Part shown: positions 36,288 to 46,635 of the stretch, one piece after another | Position numbering within the stretch: the stretch's first letter is position 1 | Layout of the letters: every line of letters begins with the position of its first letter | Source: Sphingomonas sp. Leaf407 | GTDB lineage: Bacteria > Pseudomonadota > Alphaproteobacteria > Sphingomonadales > Sphingomonadaceae | Reading direction: 5' to 3' | Assembly (NCBI RefSeq): GCF_001425385.1 | Contig: NZ_LMQO01000003.1 | Location: forward strand, 62,001-126,000 | DNA: 64,000 bases | The notes under the pieces: model-generated | Database searches by the model: none | What the model was told of the DNA's origin: nothing | The model's input: only the letters and a program-made list of their open reading frames with translations | Program-made: the position numbers and the translations under genes

Positions 36288-36316
36288 TTGCACGCTATTG
36301 CCAAAAAGCGTATGGC
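36288..36316 (+). promoter_or_regulatory. Candidate rpsA promoter
   Basis: TTGCAC (36288-36293), 17 bases, then TATGGC (36311-36316). It lies about 198 bases before the rpsA start. No other convincing pair is closer. This would leave a long 5' leader, in keeping with S1 translational autoregulation in other bacteria. Confidence 0.5.
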
Positions 36317-36513
36317 GCGCCGGTTCGACGAGTGCAGACTCGCGAAGGCCGGGCGTGTCATGCGCCCATTCCGCACCGCCGGGCCACGCCTTTCGCGACA
36401 AAGGATTCGCCGGATGCCGCAATCGACGTTCGGTCGCTGCGGCACTCCCGGTCAAAGACCGCCGGATTCAACCGGCCGGCCGGAAACAAGTACGTTTAGG
36501 AATTAATATCTGT
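36317..36513 (+). other. rpsA 5' leader region
   Basis: About 200 bases downstream of the candidate promoter with no gene. It includes several short GC-rich inverted repeats (for example CCGGCCGGCCGG at 36474-36485) and ends with an AGGA (36498-36501) 12 bases before the rpsA ATG. A structured leader for translational control is plausible but not shown by sequence alone. Confidence 0.4.
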
Positions 36514-38217
<1,704 letters not shown>

Positions 38218-38250
38218 GTCCGCTTCCGGTCCACCAGCCGGCGGAAATCG

Positions 38251-38286
38251 ACGGGGCGCTTCCACCACGGAAGCGCCCCGTTTTTT
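38251..38286 (+). terminator. Rho-independent terminator after rpsA
   Basis: ACGGGGCGCTTCC pairs with GGAAGCGCCCCGT around ACCAC, followed by TTTTTT. A strong canonical terminator. Confidence 0.95.
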
Positions 38287-38400
38287 GTTCATTCAAAAGA
38301 CCAATTGGCAGCGCGACTACATATAAGTTAAGCGTCACAATCGTATAACGGGCGTGGGGCGCGACCGCCGGGTGATCGGGGCGTGCAAGTCGAGGGCAAG

Positions 38401-38682
38401 ATGATCCGATCCGAACTGGTGCAATTGGTCGCGCAGGATAACCCCGGTCTGCCGCAGCGGGACATCGAACGGATCGTCGCCACCTTCTTCGATTCGATCG
38501 TCGAGCGGCTGCGCGACGAAGGCCGCGTCGAACTGCGCGGCTTTGGTGCCTTCTCCACCCGCGCGCGAGACGCCCGCACCGGCCGCAACCCGCGCACCGG
38601 TGAATCGGTCGAGGTCGACGCCAAGCGCGTGCCCTATTTCAAGCCCGGCAAGGAAATGCGCGCGCGGCTGAACGTAGCGTAA
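38401..38682 (+). CDS. ihfB: Integration host factor subunit beta
   Basis: DNA-bending nucleoid protein of 93 residues that pairs with IhfA. The [20 protein letters not shown] start and the C-terminal DNA-binding arm ([11 protein letters not shown], followed by [13 protein letters not shown]) are diagnostic. I chose the ATG at 38401; an in-frame start six codons earlier lacks conserved sequence. Its place next to rpsA is the usual alphaproteobacterial and gammaproteobacterial arrangement. Confidence 0.97.
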   Translation: MIRSELVQLVAQDNPGLPQRDIERIVATFFDSIVERLRDEGRVELRGFGAFSTRARDARTGRNPRTGESVEVDAKRVPYFKPGKEMRARLNVA

Positions 38683-38689
38683 GGCGGCG

Positions 38690-38920
38690 GCGGATAGCGA
38701 AGCTATCCGCAGACTCGCCGCACGCCGGCCGGCCTTGCTGCAAGCAAGGTCCGACGTGACGACGCGGCTTTGCCGCGGCGCGAGCGGGGGCGGTCTGGAC
38801 AGCCTTCGACGGCACGCGATTTTCCTCGAAGTCACTGTCGAAACCGCTAGCATATCGCGCCGTCCTGCGCGTAGATCGCCTGACGTCGGACGGCCTTTCG
38901 GCCGCCGGCCGGCTCGACAC
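38690..38920. repeat. Run of short hairpins between ihfB and tRNA-Leu
   Basis: A 279-base gap with successive perfect hairpins. GCGGATAGC-GAA-GCTATCCGC is at 38690-38710. CCTTGC-TGCA-GCAAGG lies around 38732-38747. GCGGC-TTT-GCCGC lies around 38764-38777, and CGGCC-TTT-CGGCCG lies around 38891-38904. None has a T-run. They look like degenerate palindromic repeat units. The last bases before the tRNA should hold its promoter, which I could not identify. Confidence 0.55.
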
Positions 38921-38961
38921 GGTGACGACCAAGCTGCGCTTGCTCTGCTCTGTGTCAGCGC

Positions 38962-39047
38962 GCGGACGTGGCGAAATCGGTAGACGCAGCGGACTTAAAA
39001 TCCGCTTCCCCTCGGGAGTGTGGGTTCAAGTCCCACCGTCCGCACCA
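38962..39047 (+). tRNA. tRNA-Leu (UAA)
   Basis: An 86-base cloverleaf. The acceptor stem GCGGACG pairs with CGTCCGC, the anticodon stem is GCGGA/TCCGC with loop CTTAAAA, giving anticodon TAA at 38996-38998, and a long variable arm is present as expected for leucine. The T-arm is GTGGGTTCAAGTCCCAC and the 3' CCA is encoded. Confidence 0.97.
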
Positions 39048-39103
39048 ACGGCAACCGTACTCGCGACTGGCGGCGGTCCTGCGATCCGTGGCATTGGCAT
39101 AGC

Positions 39104-40492
39104 ATGCGCTGCCGTATCCTTCTGCCGCTGTTCCTCATGCTCTCCGCCTGCGACCGGGGTGCCGACGATCGGCCGGTGGTGGTCAGCGTCGTGCAGGAGG
39201 GCCGGGGGGGCGATGCCGAGCGGGCGGTGCTGCGCGGCGCGGTGGCGCAGGGGCTGGTGCGGTTCGATGCGGCGGGCCAGGTCGAACCGGCGATCGCCGC
39301 GCGGTGGAACATGCTCGATGGCGGACGCAGCTATATCTTTCGCCTGGGCGATGCGACGTGGAGCGACGGGCGACCCGTTACCGCGGGCCAAGTGGTGCAG
39401 GCGCTGCGCCATGCGGTGCGGCCCGATACCGGGCACCGGTTGAGCCCGTTCCTGCGATCGATCGACGAGATCGTCGCGATGACGCCGCAGGTGATCGAGG
39501 TGCGGCTGAAACGGCCGAACACCGAATTGCTGACGCTACTGGCGCAACCCGAACTGGCGGTGATCCGGGGTCCGCATGGCAGCGGCCCGCTGCGCCGGTT
39601 GCAGCGCGCGGGCGTGTGGCTGCGCGCGCCGGCCGATCCCGATGCGCCGCCACCGGTCGCTGCCGATGAAATCCGGCTGCGGGGGGAGCGGGGCAGCCGT
39701 GCCATCGCGCGGTTCGTCGAGGGGCGCTCCGATCTGGTGCTGGGCGGGGGCGTGGCCGACTGGCCGATCGTCCGTGCCGCCGCGCCGACGCCGGCGGACC
39801 TCCGGGTCGATCCGGCGCGCGGGCTGTTCGGCTTCGCCTTTGCCGCGCGCAGCGGGTTCCTGTCACAGCCGCTGGGGCGTGCGGCGGTGGCGATGGCGTT
39901 GCAGTCGGGCGAACTTCCGGCGGCGATCGATGCAGGGTGGGGCGGGGCGACGACGGTGCTGCCCGAACGGCTCGATTCGGCGAGCGATCCGGCGCTGCCA
40001 CCGTGGCGCAACCTGACGACCGAGCAGCGTTGGCAGACTGCGCGGGCGCAGGTGGCGGGGTTCGCAGGGCCGGTGAGCGTGCGCGTGGCGCTGCCCGACG
40101 GGCCGGGGGCGATGTTGGTGTGGGGGCGGACGGCGCGGGCGCTCGCCCGGATCGGCATCGCGGCGCGGCGGGTGGCGATCGATGCGCCGGCCGATCTGCG
40201 GCTGATCGATCAGGTCGCGCCTTATGACAGCGCGCGCTGGTATCTCGCCAATGCGTGCCGGCCGTGTTCGATCGAGGCGCTGACGCTGATCGCCGGTGCG
40301 CGCGATGCCGCGACGCTGGAGGTACGGGCGCAGCGGCTGGCGGCGGCGGACGCGGCGCTGGCGGCGGATGTCGCGTTCGTGACCCTTGCGCGGCCGTGGC
40401 GCTGGTCGCTGGTCGCGCGGCGGCTGGACGCGTTTCAGACCAATGCGCGCGCGGTCCATCCGTTGAACCATCTGCGTCGCGATCCCAGATAG
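39104..40492 (+). CDS. ABC transporter substrate-binding lipoprotein, peptide/nickel family (SBP_bac_5)
   Basis: A 462-residue binding protein resembling the oligopeptide/dipeptide class. The N-terminus MRCRILLPLFLMLSAC is a lipoprotein signal with Cys16 as the lipid site. WNMLDGGRSYIFRLGDATWSDGRPVTAGQV is the class-5 hallmark. The protein is short for the class (usual length over 500) and no permease or ATPase gene is adjacent, so it may be an orphan or have lost transport function. The ATG at 39104 was chosen for the signal; a start at 39020 would overlap the tRNA. Confidence 0.85.
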   Translation: MRCRILLPLFLMLSACDRGADDRPVVVSVVQEGRGGDAERAVLRGAVAQGLVRFDAAGQVEPAIAARWNMLDGGRSYIFRLGDATWSDGRPVTAGQVVQALRHAVRPDTGHRLSPFLRSIDEIVAMTPQVIEVRLKRPNTELLTLLAQPELAVIRGPHGSGPLRRLQRAGVWLRAPADPDAPPPVAADEIRLRGERGSRAIARFVEGRSDLVLGGGVADWPIVRAAAPTPADLRVDPARGLFGFAFAARSGFLSQPLGRAAVAMALQSGELPAAIDAGWGGATTVLPERLDSASDPALPPWRNLTTEQRWQTARAQVAGFAGPVSVRVALPDGPGAMLVWGRTARALARIGIAARRVAIDAPADLRLIDQVAPYDSARWYLANACRPCSIEALTLIAGARDAATLEVRAQRLAAADAALAADVAFVTLARPWRWSLVARRLDAFQTNARAVHPLNHLRRDPR

Positions 40493-40497
40493 GGTTC

Positions 40498-40923
40498 ATG
40501 GCCAAGCCGACCCGCATCTCGCCCGAAATGTTCGACCGCATCGCCGGACACCTCGACCGTGATCCTGCCGCCGTCCGTCGCCGGGTGGTGGCGATCGAGC
40601 GGTTGATGGAACGATCGATGACGTTGCCCGGCACCAACCAGCCGGTGGGGCTCGATTTCCTGCTGAACCTGATTCCCGTGATCGGCAGCTTCATCGGCGC
40701 GGCGATGGGCAGCTACATGCTGTGGGAAGCGCGCAATCTGGGCATGTCGAAGTGGCAGATGACGCGGATGGCGGGCAACGTCGGCGTCGATTGGGCGCTG
40801 GGCGCGATTCCCTTGGTCGGGGCGATCCCCGATTTCTTCTTCCGGTCGAACACCCGCAATCTGGCGATCATCCGCAAGCATCTCGACCGCCACCATCCCG
40901 CGACGGTGACGGTCGAACGGTAA
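40498..40923 (+). CDS. DUF4112 family membrane protein
   Basis: A 141-residue protein with two membrane-like helices at about residues 48-75 and 95-115, in the DUF4112 layout: GLDFLLNLIPVIGSFIGAAMG then DWALGAIPLVGAIPDFFFRSN. The function is unknown. The start at 40498 is five bases after the stop of the binding-protein gene, which suggests co-transcription. It ends one base before the convergent RNase T2 gene. Confidence 0.85.
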   Translation: MAKPTRISPEMFDRIAGHLDRDPAAVRRRVVAIERLMERSMTLPGTNQPVGLDFLLNLIPVIGSFIGAAMGSYMLWEARNLGMSKWQMTRMAGNVGVDWALGAIPLVGAIPDFFFRSNTRNLAIIRKHLDRHHPATVTVER

Positions 40924-41643
40924 TCATCCCGCGTCGCGCCCGCCCCGCCAGATCTTGATCGGGGTATTGGGCGTAACGCCGCCCTGATGCGCCGGGCAGC
41001 GAGCAAAGCGCCGCCGGGTGTCGAGGCACAGCCATACCTCGTCGAGCCAGCCGCGCTGGTTGGTGGTGATCCGCATCGAATTGGCGGTGATGCCGGGGTT
41101 GGCGCGGGCGATGGCGGTGGCGAGTTGCCCGGCGGTGAGGCCGGGGCGGCGCGACAGCGCCATCATGTCGGGAAAGCGCAGCCGCTGGAACAGCGCACGC
41201 GATTCGTTGAAATAGGCGATCGGGGTCACGCCCATGCAGGTGCCGTGCTTGGCATATTCATGCTGGAGCAGTTGCGCCGAGGGGGTGACGCACAGGTTCT
41301 GGCGGATCACCGCGTCGGGCAGGATCGGCGCGGCGCTGCAATATTGCGGCCAGGTCTTGCCCGTCCCGTCGGGCCACAGGCCGTGGAGGGTGAAGCCGAA
41401 GCGATTGTCGCCGCCGCACTGGAAGCCGTCGCGCGCGCTGTCGCGGCGAGTGCGGCAATATTCGGGGCTCCACGTGATCGCGAGCGTATAGCTGCCGATC
41501 GGCAGGACGCGGCGCGGCTGCCGGGGGCTGGGGCCGTCGGAGCGAGGGCGTTCGACCTGCGCGGGCGCGCTGCACTGGAGCGTCTGGGCATGGCCCATCG
41601 CCGGGGCGAGCAACGCGGCGAGGGTGAGGGCGAGGCGCTTCAC
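40924..41643 (-). CDS. Ribonuclease T2 family protein
   Basis: Exported ribonuclease of 239 residues. After a signal sequence (LALTLAALLAPAMGHA) the two catalytic histidine motifs are clear: FTLHGLWPDG with His87, and EYAKHGTC with His133. Several cysteines in between would form disulfides. Such enzymes act in the periplasm or outside the cell on RNA. The start is a GTG at 41643 that overlaps the stop of the membrane protein gene by four bases. Confidence 0.93.
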   Translation of the reverse strand: MKRLALTLAALLAPAMGHAQTLQCSAPAQVERPRSDGPSPRQPRRVLPIGSYTLAITWSPEYCRTRRDSARDGFQCGGDNRFGFTLHGLWPDGTGKTWPQYCSAAPILPDAVIRQNLCVTPSAQLLQHEYAKHGTCMGVTPIAYFNESRALFQRLRFPDMMALSRRPGLTAGQLATAIARANPGITANSMRITTNQRGWLDEVWLCLDTRRRFARCPAHQGGVTPNTPIKIWRGGRDAG

Positions 41644-42074
41644 GCGAGGTCCTCCGGGTAGGCCCGGTTGAACCACGGTCGGGCGTCGCGGCGGAACAGC
41701 GCGATGACCGCGATCAGTTGCAGGACGACGGCGACCATCCGCAGGATGCCGGTCGTGTCGCTCGCCACTGAGCCGGAGGAGATGCCCAGCAGCAGGCTGC
41801 CGAGCGACAGCGCGGTGAAGGCGGTGACGATCCACTTGGCGACCGTGCTGCCGCGCCGGGCGACGAGATACCACAGCAGCAGCGAGATCAGGACGCCTGC
41901 CCCGGCAAAGATCGCCGCCAGCACGACTCCTGCCGAGCGGACTGGCGCGAACGATGGATCGGTTTCGATCATCGCCATCAGTTGCGGCCATTGCAGGATC
42001 GTGCCGATCAGGCCGACGACGATCGCCAGCAGATAGAAGCGATCGAACCGGACGATCGAAGCCGGACGCACCAT
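41640..42074 (-). CDS. Membrane protein, unknown function
   Basis: Unrecognised 144-residue protein with four predicted membrane segments (about residues 13-30, 47-70, 78-100 and 107-128). I start it at the ATG at 42074 (MVRPASIVRFDRFYLL), which gives a conserved-looking basic first segment. It overlaps the RNase T2 gene by four bases and probably shares its transcript. No motif gives a function. Confidence 0.75.
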   Translation of the reverse strand: MVRPASIVRFDRFYLLAIVVGLIGTILQWPQLMAMIETDPSFAPVRSAGVVLAAIFAGAGVLISLLLWYLVARRGSTVAKWIVTAFTALSLGSLLLGISSGSVASDTTGILRMVAVVLQLIAVIALFRRDARPWFNRAYPEDLA

Positions 42075-42111
42075 GTGCGCTTTCCCCAAATGATTCGTGA
42101 TGCCGCCCGGG

Positions 42112-42960
42112 TTATGGGGCGTCGAGCGTGAAATCCAGCCCGATATCGGCTGCCGGGGCGGATTGGGTGAGGCGGCCGACGCTGACATAGTTCACGCCGG
42201 TTTCGGCGATGGCGCGGATCGTGTCGAGCCGGACGCCGCCCGACGCTTCGGTGGGCACGCGCCCGGCGACGCGCGTCACCGCTTCGCGCAGGGTGGCGGG
42301 AACCATGTTGTCGAGCAGCAGATGGGTGGCGCCGGCGGTAATGGCGGGGTCGATCTGGTCGATCGAATCGACCTCGACAATGATCCGTTCGATCCCGGCG
42401 GCGACCGCGCGGGCGGTGGCTTCGCCGACCGATCCGGCGACGGCGACGTGATTGTCCTTTATCATCGCTGCGTCCCACAGCCCGATGCGGTGGTTGGTGG
42501 CGCCCCCCATGCGGGTGGCGTATTTTTCGAGGCGGCGGAGACCCGGAATGGTCTTGCGGGTGTCGAGCAGCGTCGCGCCGGTGCCCTCGATCGCGGCGAC
42601 ATAGGTCGCGGTCAGCGTCGCCACGCCCGAGAGGTGCTGGACGGTGTTGAGCGCCGAGCGTTCGGCGGTGAGCAGCGCGCGGGCGTTGCCGCGCAGCCGC
42701 AGCAGGGCGGTGCCAGCGGCGACCCGGTCGCCATCCGCCACCAGCGGTTCGAGTTCGGCCGATGGGTCGAGATGGCGGAAGAAGGCGGCGGCGATGTCGA
42801 GGCCGGCGACGGTGATTGCGTCGCGGCTGTCCATGACGCCCGAGAAGATCGCATCGGCCGGGATGACGGCGGCGGCGGTGATGTCGCCCGCCTCGCCCAT
42901 ATCCTCGGCAAGCGTGGCGCGAATGAAAGTGGAGAGGTCGAAACCGGGGATCATGGACAT
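42112..42960 (-). CDS. nadC: Nicotinate-nucleotide pyrophosphorylase (carboxylating)
   Basis: Quinolinate phosphoribosyltransferase, the step after nadA in NAD synthesis. The 282 residues carry the QAPRTase blocks ALNTVQHLSGVAT, LDTRKTIPGLRRLEKYA, GGATNHRIGLWDAAMIKDNH, and ASGGVRLDTIRAIAETGVNYVSVG. It is isolated from nadA in this genome segment. It is followed on the same strand by the RNase T2/membrane pair in the downstream direction, after a 37-base gap. Confidence 0.97.
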   Translation of the reverse strand: MSMIPGFDLSTFIRATLAEDMGEAGDITAAAVIPADAIFSGVMDSRDAITVAGLDIAAAFFRHLDPSAELEPLVADGDRVAAGTALLRLRGNARALLTAERSALNTVQHLSGVATLTATYVAAIEGTGATLLDTRKTIPGLRRLEKYATRMGGATNHRIGLWDAAMIKDNHVAVAGSVGEATARAVAAGIERIIVEVDSIDQIDPAITAGATHLLLDNMVPATLREAVTRVAGRVPTEASGGVRLDTIRAIAETGVNYVSVGRLTQSAPAADIGLDFTLDAP

Positions 42961-43018
42961 GGGCGGGCTATAGGCCGGCGGAGTGGCTTGCGGAAGCGTG
43001 ACGCGCGCAATCAGCCGC

Positions 43019-43807
43019 TCAGAACCATTTGCGGCGGCCGCCGCGGACGAGGCCGATCAGCGTGGCGACGACGATCAGCGCCCCCCCGGCAAGCGCGGCG
43101 AGGGCGACCGGCGCCGACGTGCTGCCGCCCGCCGCGTAGATCGCGGTCAGCGCCCACAGGAACACCAGCGCATAGGGCGGATTGCCGGCGCTCCGCAGCA
43201 GCGCCAGCGCGCCGATCGCGCTGGCGACGATCAGGACGGCGGCGGCGATCAGCGGGGCCGATCCGCCGGCGTCGACGCCGTGGAAGCGCAGCGCGGCGGC
43301 GATGTTGACGGTCGAGGCAACCGTCAGCCAGCTCGTCAGCGCCGACAGCGGCAGCACGGCGCACCAGCGCGCGCCGGCGGAGAAGCGCGTCGGCCATGCC
43401 GCCAGCGTTCGATAGGCGCGCAGCAGACAGCCGAGCGTGAAGAGAATGATCGCGACCGAGACGATGCTCAGGCCGAACGACTGGGTGTAAAGCGCCCACA
43501 GGCCGTTGCCGAGGAACGCGCCGGCGGCAGGCCAGCGCAGGCGGGCGAGCAGCGGGTCGTACCGGTTCGCGGGCAACGCCTGGTATCCCGCGAAAACGAG
43601 CGTGCCGAGATAGAGCGGCCCCCAGATCGCGAACGCCCAGCCCGCCGGGGTGACGAGCGTCGAGACGCTGTCCGACTGCGACCCGATCGGCGCGCCGATG
43701 CCGAGCGAGGGCAGCATCGGGGTCAGGATCTGGAACAGCGCGGCGGCAACGGGGGCGAGGATCACCGGGCCGACGGGACGGGATGCGGGGGCGTGGATCG
43801 TGGCCAT
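43019..43807 (-). CDS. TspO/MBR-like membrane protein
   Basis: A 262-residue multi-pass membrane protein with about seven predicted helices. The motif TPAGWAFAIWGPLYLGT near residue 50 and NGLWALYTQ near 100 resemble the long TspO/MBR-related family, whose classic short members bind porphyrins. The C-terminal half is less conserved. Assignment beyond membrane protein is moderate. It is followed in the reading direction by nadC (58 bases) and preceded by cmk. Confidence 0.65.
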   Translation of the reverse strand: MATIHAPASRPVGPVILAPVAAALFQILTPMLPSLGIGAPIGSQSDSVSTLVTPAGWAFAIWGPLYLGTLVFAGYQALPANRYDPLLARLRWPAAGAFLGNGLWALYTQSFGLSIVSVAIILFTLGCLLRAYRTLAAWPTRFSAGARWCAVLPLSALTSWLTVASTVNIAAALRFHGVDAGGSAPLIAAAVLIVASAIGALALLRSAGNPPYALVFLWALTAIYAAGGSTSAPVALAALAGGALIVVATLIGLVRGGRRKWF

Positions 43808-43861
43808 GGCGGCAAAACGATCGACCGGGGCCGGGGTTGCGGCGGTGCCGCCGCACCCGGC

Positions 43862-44485
43862 CTATTTCGCCCGTTGCCCCTCGACGATGGCGATGGCGCG
43901 GTCGACCGCGGCGTCGATCGAGAGGAAGCTGGTGTCGAGCGGGGCGGCGTTGGCGGCCATCACCAGGGGCGCGGTGCTGCGGCCCGAATCGCGCTCGTCG
44001 CGGGCGCGGATGTCGGCCAGCACGCGGTCGTATAGCGTCGTGGGATCGGTTTTCAGCAGTTCGGCATGACGGCGCTTGGCGCGGATCGACGGCGTGGCCT
44101 TCACGAACAGCTTGGCATCGGCGTCGGGCGCGATGACCGTGCCGATGTCGCGCCCGTCGAGCACCGCGCCGCCCGGTTGCTGCGCGAAGCGGCGCTGGCG
44201 GTGGAACAGCGCGGCGCGCACCAGCGGATGCGCCGAGACGATCGAGGCGGTCTTGCCGGCATCGTCGGTGCGCAGCCATGGGTCGTCCAGCAGCGTATCG
44301 GGAAAGTCGCATGCCGCCACCCCGTCCGCCTCGCGTGTCGGGTCCATCCCCTCGCGCAGCACGGTCGCGGCGACCGCGCGGTAGAGCAGCCCGGTGTCGA
44401 GGTGCGGCAGGCCATAGTGGCGCGCCAGCGCGCGGGCGATGGTGCCCTTGCCCGAGGCGGCGGGGCCGTCGACCGCGATAATCAC
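43862..44485 (-). CDS. cmk: Cytidylate kinase
   Basis: Phosphorylates CMP and dCMP. The 207 residues have the P-loop GPAASGKGT near residue 7, [11 protein letters not shown], and [20 protein letters not shown]. The ATG at 44485 overlaps the end of aroA by four bases, giving the usual aroA-cmk order. In most alphaproteobacteria rpsA follows cmk on the same strand, but here rpsA is 5.7 kb away and oriented the other way. Confidence 0.97.
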   Translation of the reverse strand: MIIAVDGPAASGKGTIARALARHYGLPHLDTGLLYRAVAATVLREGMDPTREADGVAACDFPDTLLDDPWLRTDDAGKTASIVSAHPLVRAALFHRQRRFAQQPGGAVLDGRDIGTVIAPDADAKLFVKATPSIRAKRRHAELLKTDPTTLYDRVLADIRARDERDSGRSTAPLVMAANAAPLDTSFLSIDAAVDRAIAIVEGQRAK

Positions 44486-45813
44486 AAGGGTGCGCCCAGA
44501 CCACGCAGCAGCGTGGTGAAGGTGGGGAAGCTGGTCGCCACCGGGGCCATGTCGTCGATGGTGACGGGTTCGCGGCTGACGAGGCCGGCGACGACGAAGC
44601 TCATCGCGATACGGTGGTCGAGCTTCGCGGCGATGGTGCCGCCGCCGGGCAACGGATCGCCGCCGGTGCCGTCGATGATGAGGCCATCCTCGGTCTCCTC
44701 GACGGTCGCGCCGATCGCGCGCAGTCCTTCGGCCATCGTCGTGATGCGGTCGCTTTCCTTGACGCGCAATTCTTCCAGCCCGCGGGTAATGGTGCGGCCC
44801 TTCGCCAGTGCGGCGGCGACGAACAGGATCGGAAATTCGTCGATCATCGCCGGGGCGACCGCCGGATCGACCTCGATTCCCGTGAGCGACGAGGCGCGGA
44901 CGACGAGGTCGGCGACCGGCTCGCCGCCGACGTCGCGTGGATTCTCGAACGCGATGTCGCCGCCCATCGCGCGCAGCACGTCGAACAGCGCGGCGCGGGT
45001 GGGGTTCAGGCCGACGTTGGTGATCGTCACCGCGCTGCCCGGCACCAGCAGCGCCGCGACGACCGGGAAGGCGGCCGACGACGGATCGCCCGGCACCACG
45101 ATCGTCTGCGGCTTCAACTCGGCTTCGCCATGGAGTTCGATGACGCGGCCCTGCGGCGTCTGCTCGACGGTGAGCTTGGCGCCGAAGCCGGTCAGCATCC
45201 GCTCGCTATGGTCGCGGGTCGGCACCGGCTCGACGACGCGGGTGATGCCCGGCGTGTTCAGCCCGGCGAGCAGGATCGCCGACTTCACCTGCGCCGAGGC
45301 GACCGGCAGCGTATAGTCGATCGGCACGGCAGGAACGATGCCGCGCAGCATGAGCGGCAGGCGACCGCCGGGACTGGCGGTGATCTCCGCACCCATCTGC
45401 CCGAGCGGATCGATGACCCGGCCCATCGGCCGCTTGCTCAGCGAGGCGTCGCCGACGAAGGTCGCGGTGATCGCGTGGGAGGCGACGAGGCCCATCAGCA
45501 GCCGGGTGGAGGTGCCCGAATTGCCCATGTCGAGCGCGGTGGCGGGTTGCAGCAACCCGCCGACGCCGACGCCGTCGATCGTCCACACGCCGTCGGTCCC
45601 ACGCACGATGTGCGCACCCATCGCCCGCATCGCGGCGGCGGTGGACAGCACGTCCTCCCCCTCCAGCAGCCCGGTCACGCGGCTGGTGCCGACCGCCAGC
45701 GCGGAGAGCATCAGCGAGCGGTGGCTGATCGACTTGTCGCCGGGAACCGGGGCGGTGCCCCTGAGCGGACCGCTGGCGGCGACGGCGAGGGGGGTGGGGG
45801 TACAGGCGTGCAT
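44482..45813 (-). CDS. aroA: 3-phosphoshikimate 1-carboxyvinyltransferase (EPSP synthase)
   Basis: Sixth step of the shikimate pathway, adding enolpyruvate from PEP to shikimate 3-phosphate. The 443 residues show [12 protein letters not shown] near the N-terminus, [14 protein letters not shown], and the C-terminal [22 protein letters not shown] set the start at the ATG at 45813 ([11 protein letters not shown]); an upstream ATG at 45897 would add a non-conserved tail. The divergent FYDLN gene starts 104 bases away. Confidence 0.98.
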   Translation of the reverse strand: MHACTPTPLAVAASGPLRGTAPVPGDKSISHRSLMLSALAVGTSRVTGLLEGEDVLSTAAAMRAMGAHIVRGTDGVWTIDGVGVGGLLQPATALDMGNSGTSTRLLMGLVASHAITATFVGDASLSKRPMGRVIDPLGQMGAEITASPGGRLPLMLRGIVPAVPIDYTLPVASAQVKSAILLAGLNTPGITRVVEPVPTRDHSERMLTGFGAKLTVEQTPQGRVIELHGEAELKPQTIVVPGDPSSAAFPVVAALLVPGSAVTITNVGLNPTRAALFDVLRAMGGDIAFENPRDVGGEPVADLVVRASSLTGIEVDPAVAPAMIDEFPILFVAAALAKGRTITRGLEELRVKESDRITTMAEGLRAIGATVEETEDGLIIDGTGGDPLPGGGTIAAKLDHRIAMSFVVAGLVSREPVTIDDMAPVATSFPTFTTLLRGLGAPL

Positions 45814-45917
45814 CGGGCGCGGCTTTGACAGCGCGTGCCCGCTATGGCAAGGCGCTGCCCGATGCGGGGCTGATGGCCCCCTTTTTTTACACAGCACCGA
45901 AAGGTTTGGGGCTACCC

Positions 45918-46241
45918 ATGGTGAAGCCGGAATGGGGTACGAAGCGTACCTGCCCGAAATGCGCGACGCGTTTCTATGATCTTGGCAACGACGAACCCGT
46001 CACCTGCATCAATTGCGGCGTGCATTGGAACCCGGAACCGATCCTGAAGTCGAAGCAGCCGATGCCGTTCGAGCAGGTGAAGCAGGGCGTCGAGAAGGAA
46101 GGTCCCAAGGACGCCGATCTGGGCGACGATCTGGACATCGAGGGTGACGACGAGCCGTCGGCCGACGACGATGTCGACCTGGGCGGTGACGACGATCTGG
46201 GCGTCGACACCACCGACGAGGACAGCGACGCCGAGCGTTGA
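45918..46241 (+). CDS. FYDLN acid-tail zinc-ribbon protein (TIGR02300 family)
   Basis: A 107-residue protein characteristic of alphaproteobacteria. The N-terminal 40 residues are a zinc ribbon with Cys12, Cys15, Cys30 and Cys33, and contain the name motif FYDLG. The C-terminal half is highly acidic (runs of Asp and Glu, few hydrophobics). The family is uncharacterised; the layout suggests a nucleic-acid or protein-binding accessory factor. It is divergent from aroA and followed by tRNA-Ala. Confidence 0.94.
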   Translation: MVKPEWGTKRTCPKCATRFYDLGNDEPVTCINCGVHWNPEPILKSKQPMPFEQVKQGVEKEGPKDADLGDDLDIEGDDEPSADDDVDLGGDDDLGVDTTDEDSDAER

Positions 46242-46274
46242 TGTTTTTTCGGGGCGGCAGGCGCAAAAAGGCGC

Positions 46275-46303
46275 TTGCCAAACCGGCGCCCTCCGCATAG
46301 AGG
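46275..46303 (+). promoter_or_regulatory. Promoter of tRNA-Ala
   Basis: TTGCCA (46275-46280), 17 bases, TAGAGG (46298-46303). It lies 60 bases before the tRNA. The overlapping palindrome GCGCCCTC/GAGGGCGC at 46286-46307 covers the -10 and may be incidental. Confidence 0.6.
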
Positions 46304-46363
46304 GCGCTCCTCCCCGACGGGGACGCGACCACCGCCGACCAGCAGCGGTGTCGTGAAAAGGAT

Positions 46364-46439
46364 GGGGCCGTAGCTCAGCTGGGAGAGCGCTGCAATGGCA
46401 TTGCAGAGGTCAGGGGTTCGATCCCCCTCGGCTCCACCA
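46364..46439 (+). tRNA. tRNA-Ala (GGC)
   Basis: A 76-base cloverleaf. The acceptor is GGGGCCG with CGGCTCC, including one G-T pair. The D-arm is GCTCAGCTGGGAGAGC. The anticodon stem is CTGCA/TGCAG with loop ATGGCAT, giving anticodon GGC. The T-arm is AGGGGTTCGATCCCCCT and the 3' CCA is encoded. A terminator follows at once. Confidence 0.98.
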
Positions 46440-46447
46440 ATTTTTTC

Positions 46448-46476
46448 AAAAACCCCGCAGCGATGCGGGGTTTTTT
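46448..46476 (+). terminator. Rho-independent terminator after tRNA-Ala
   Basis: AAAACCCCGCA pairs with TGCGGGGTTTT around GCGA, with a run of Ts at 46471-46476. The adjacent A-run makes it work on both strands. Confidence 0.92.
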
Positions 46477-46635
46477 GTTGTGGATGGCAGGCCGGTTTCC
46501 GGCGCAAGGCATTGATTTATCCCTGTTATCCGATGGTTGGCGGGTCGGCGTGACCGATCGGAAAAAGCGATGAATTTTCGCCGCTTAAACCAGTATATCG
46601 TGCGGTCGCGGAACAGCCGTTAGCTGACGTGCCCT

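Noticed and set aside
38962..39047. tRNA-Leu as an attachment site of an integrated island
   Set aside because: No integrase, no duplicated tRNA end and no composition change follow; the neighbouring genes look like ordinary chromosome.
46286..46307. GCGCCCTC/GAGGGCGC hairpin as a terminator of the FYDLN gene
   Set aside because: It has no T-run and overlaps the -10 of a good promoter for tRNA-Ala, so I annotated the promoter instead.
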